From: Phyllobacteriaceae bacterium
GTDB lineage: Bacteria > Pseudomonadota > Alphaproteobacteria > Rhizobiales > Rhizobiaceae
Assembly (NCBI GenBank): GCA_024645155.1
Contig: JAHEGF010000240.1
Location: 1 to 5,157, forward strand
DNA length: 5,157 nt
Direction: 5' to 3'
In this document: positions 5,108 through 5,157 of the stretch, piece after piece
Layout: each line of letters starts with the position of its first letter
Numbering within the stretch: position 1 is the stretch's first letter
Made by a program: the position numbers and the translations under genes
Notes under the pieces: generated by a model
Seen by the model: only the letters and a program-made list of their open reading frames with translations
What the model was told of the DNA's origin: nothing
Database searches by the model: none

Positions 5108-5157
5108 GAATCCTCCGAATGCATGCCCGGAACGGGTCTACAAATTCGTATTTGGTT

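Larger units (their letters stand above)
4718..5157. other. Gene-poor, repeat-rich stretch after tRNA-Lys
   Basis: I find no convincing coding region in these 440 bp. A 60-codon plus-strand frame beginning with TTG at 4764 has low-complexity content and runs through the repeats. A 27-codon minus-strand frame (5098-5015) is preceded by GGAGGA but at too long a distance. Short frames open at the right edge on both strands cannot be judged. The stretch contains an IHF-like site, arm-like repeats, a nested GC-rich inverted repeat, an A/T palindrome and a spaced 15-bp inverted repeat, entered separately. The part from about 4940 on is visibly richer in A and T than the housekeeping genes. Together these suggest the edge or remnant of an integrated element rather than a normal intergenic spacer. 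Confidence 0.5.

Overview
The window looks like chromosomal DNA of an alphaproteobacterium, most likely of the order Rhizobiales/Hyphomicrobiales. This rests on the tandem glmU-glmS arrangement followed by what appears to be a DUF502-type gene, on the character of the proteins, and on recall of such neighbourhoods; no database search was possible.

Left to centre (1-3504), minus strand: three genes are read right to left, glmU (3504-2152), glmS (2011-188), and the first codons of a gene that leaves the window at base 1 (probably DUF502 membrane protein). GlmS makes glucosamine-6-phosphate from fructose-6-phosphate and glutamine. GlmU acetylates glucosamine-1-phosphate and joins it to UTP to give UDP-GlcNAc, the precursor of peptidoglycan and lipid A. 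GlmM, the mutase between them, is not in the window. The 140-bp glmU-glmS gap carries a TATAAT -10 element and a 28-bp near-perfect palindrome over the -35 position, so glmS probably has its own, possibly regulated, promoter.

Centre-right (3670-4419), minus strand: a complete CcdA/DsbD-like six-helix membrane protein with the two conserved redox cysteines, which carries reductant to the periplasm. Its promoter region (4420-4575) faces a divergent plus-strand promoter for tRNA-Lys(UUU) at 4642-4717. That promoter has a TTGACC -35, a 17-bp spacer, TATGTT and a GC-rich discriminator.

Right end (4718-5157): 440 bp with no convincing gene but many ordered repeats. Just after the tRNA CCA lie a perfect match to the IHF consensus (4722-4734), a tandem pair of 11-bp repeats TGGGTKACAAA (4765-4786) and an inverted copy (4793-4802). 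This order (tRNA 3' end, IHF site, direct and inverted arm-like repeats) is what a tyrosine-recombinase attachment half-site looks like. I infer the boundary, or the remnant, of an element integrated at tRNA-Lys, with any integrase beyond the right edge. Further right are a long-range GC-rich inverted repeat (4833-4921), an A/T palindrome (4949-4962) and a 15-bp spaced inverted repeat (5052-5107).

No CRISPR array, insertion sequence or rRNA was seen. The most interesting parts are the putative att region beside tRNA-Lys and the putative glmS operator.
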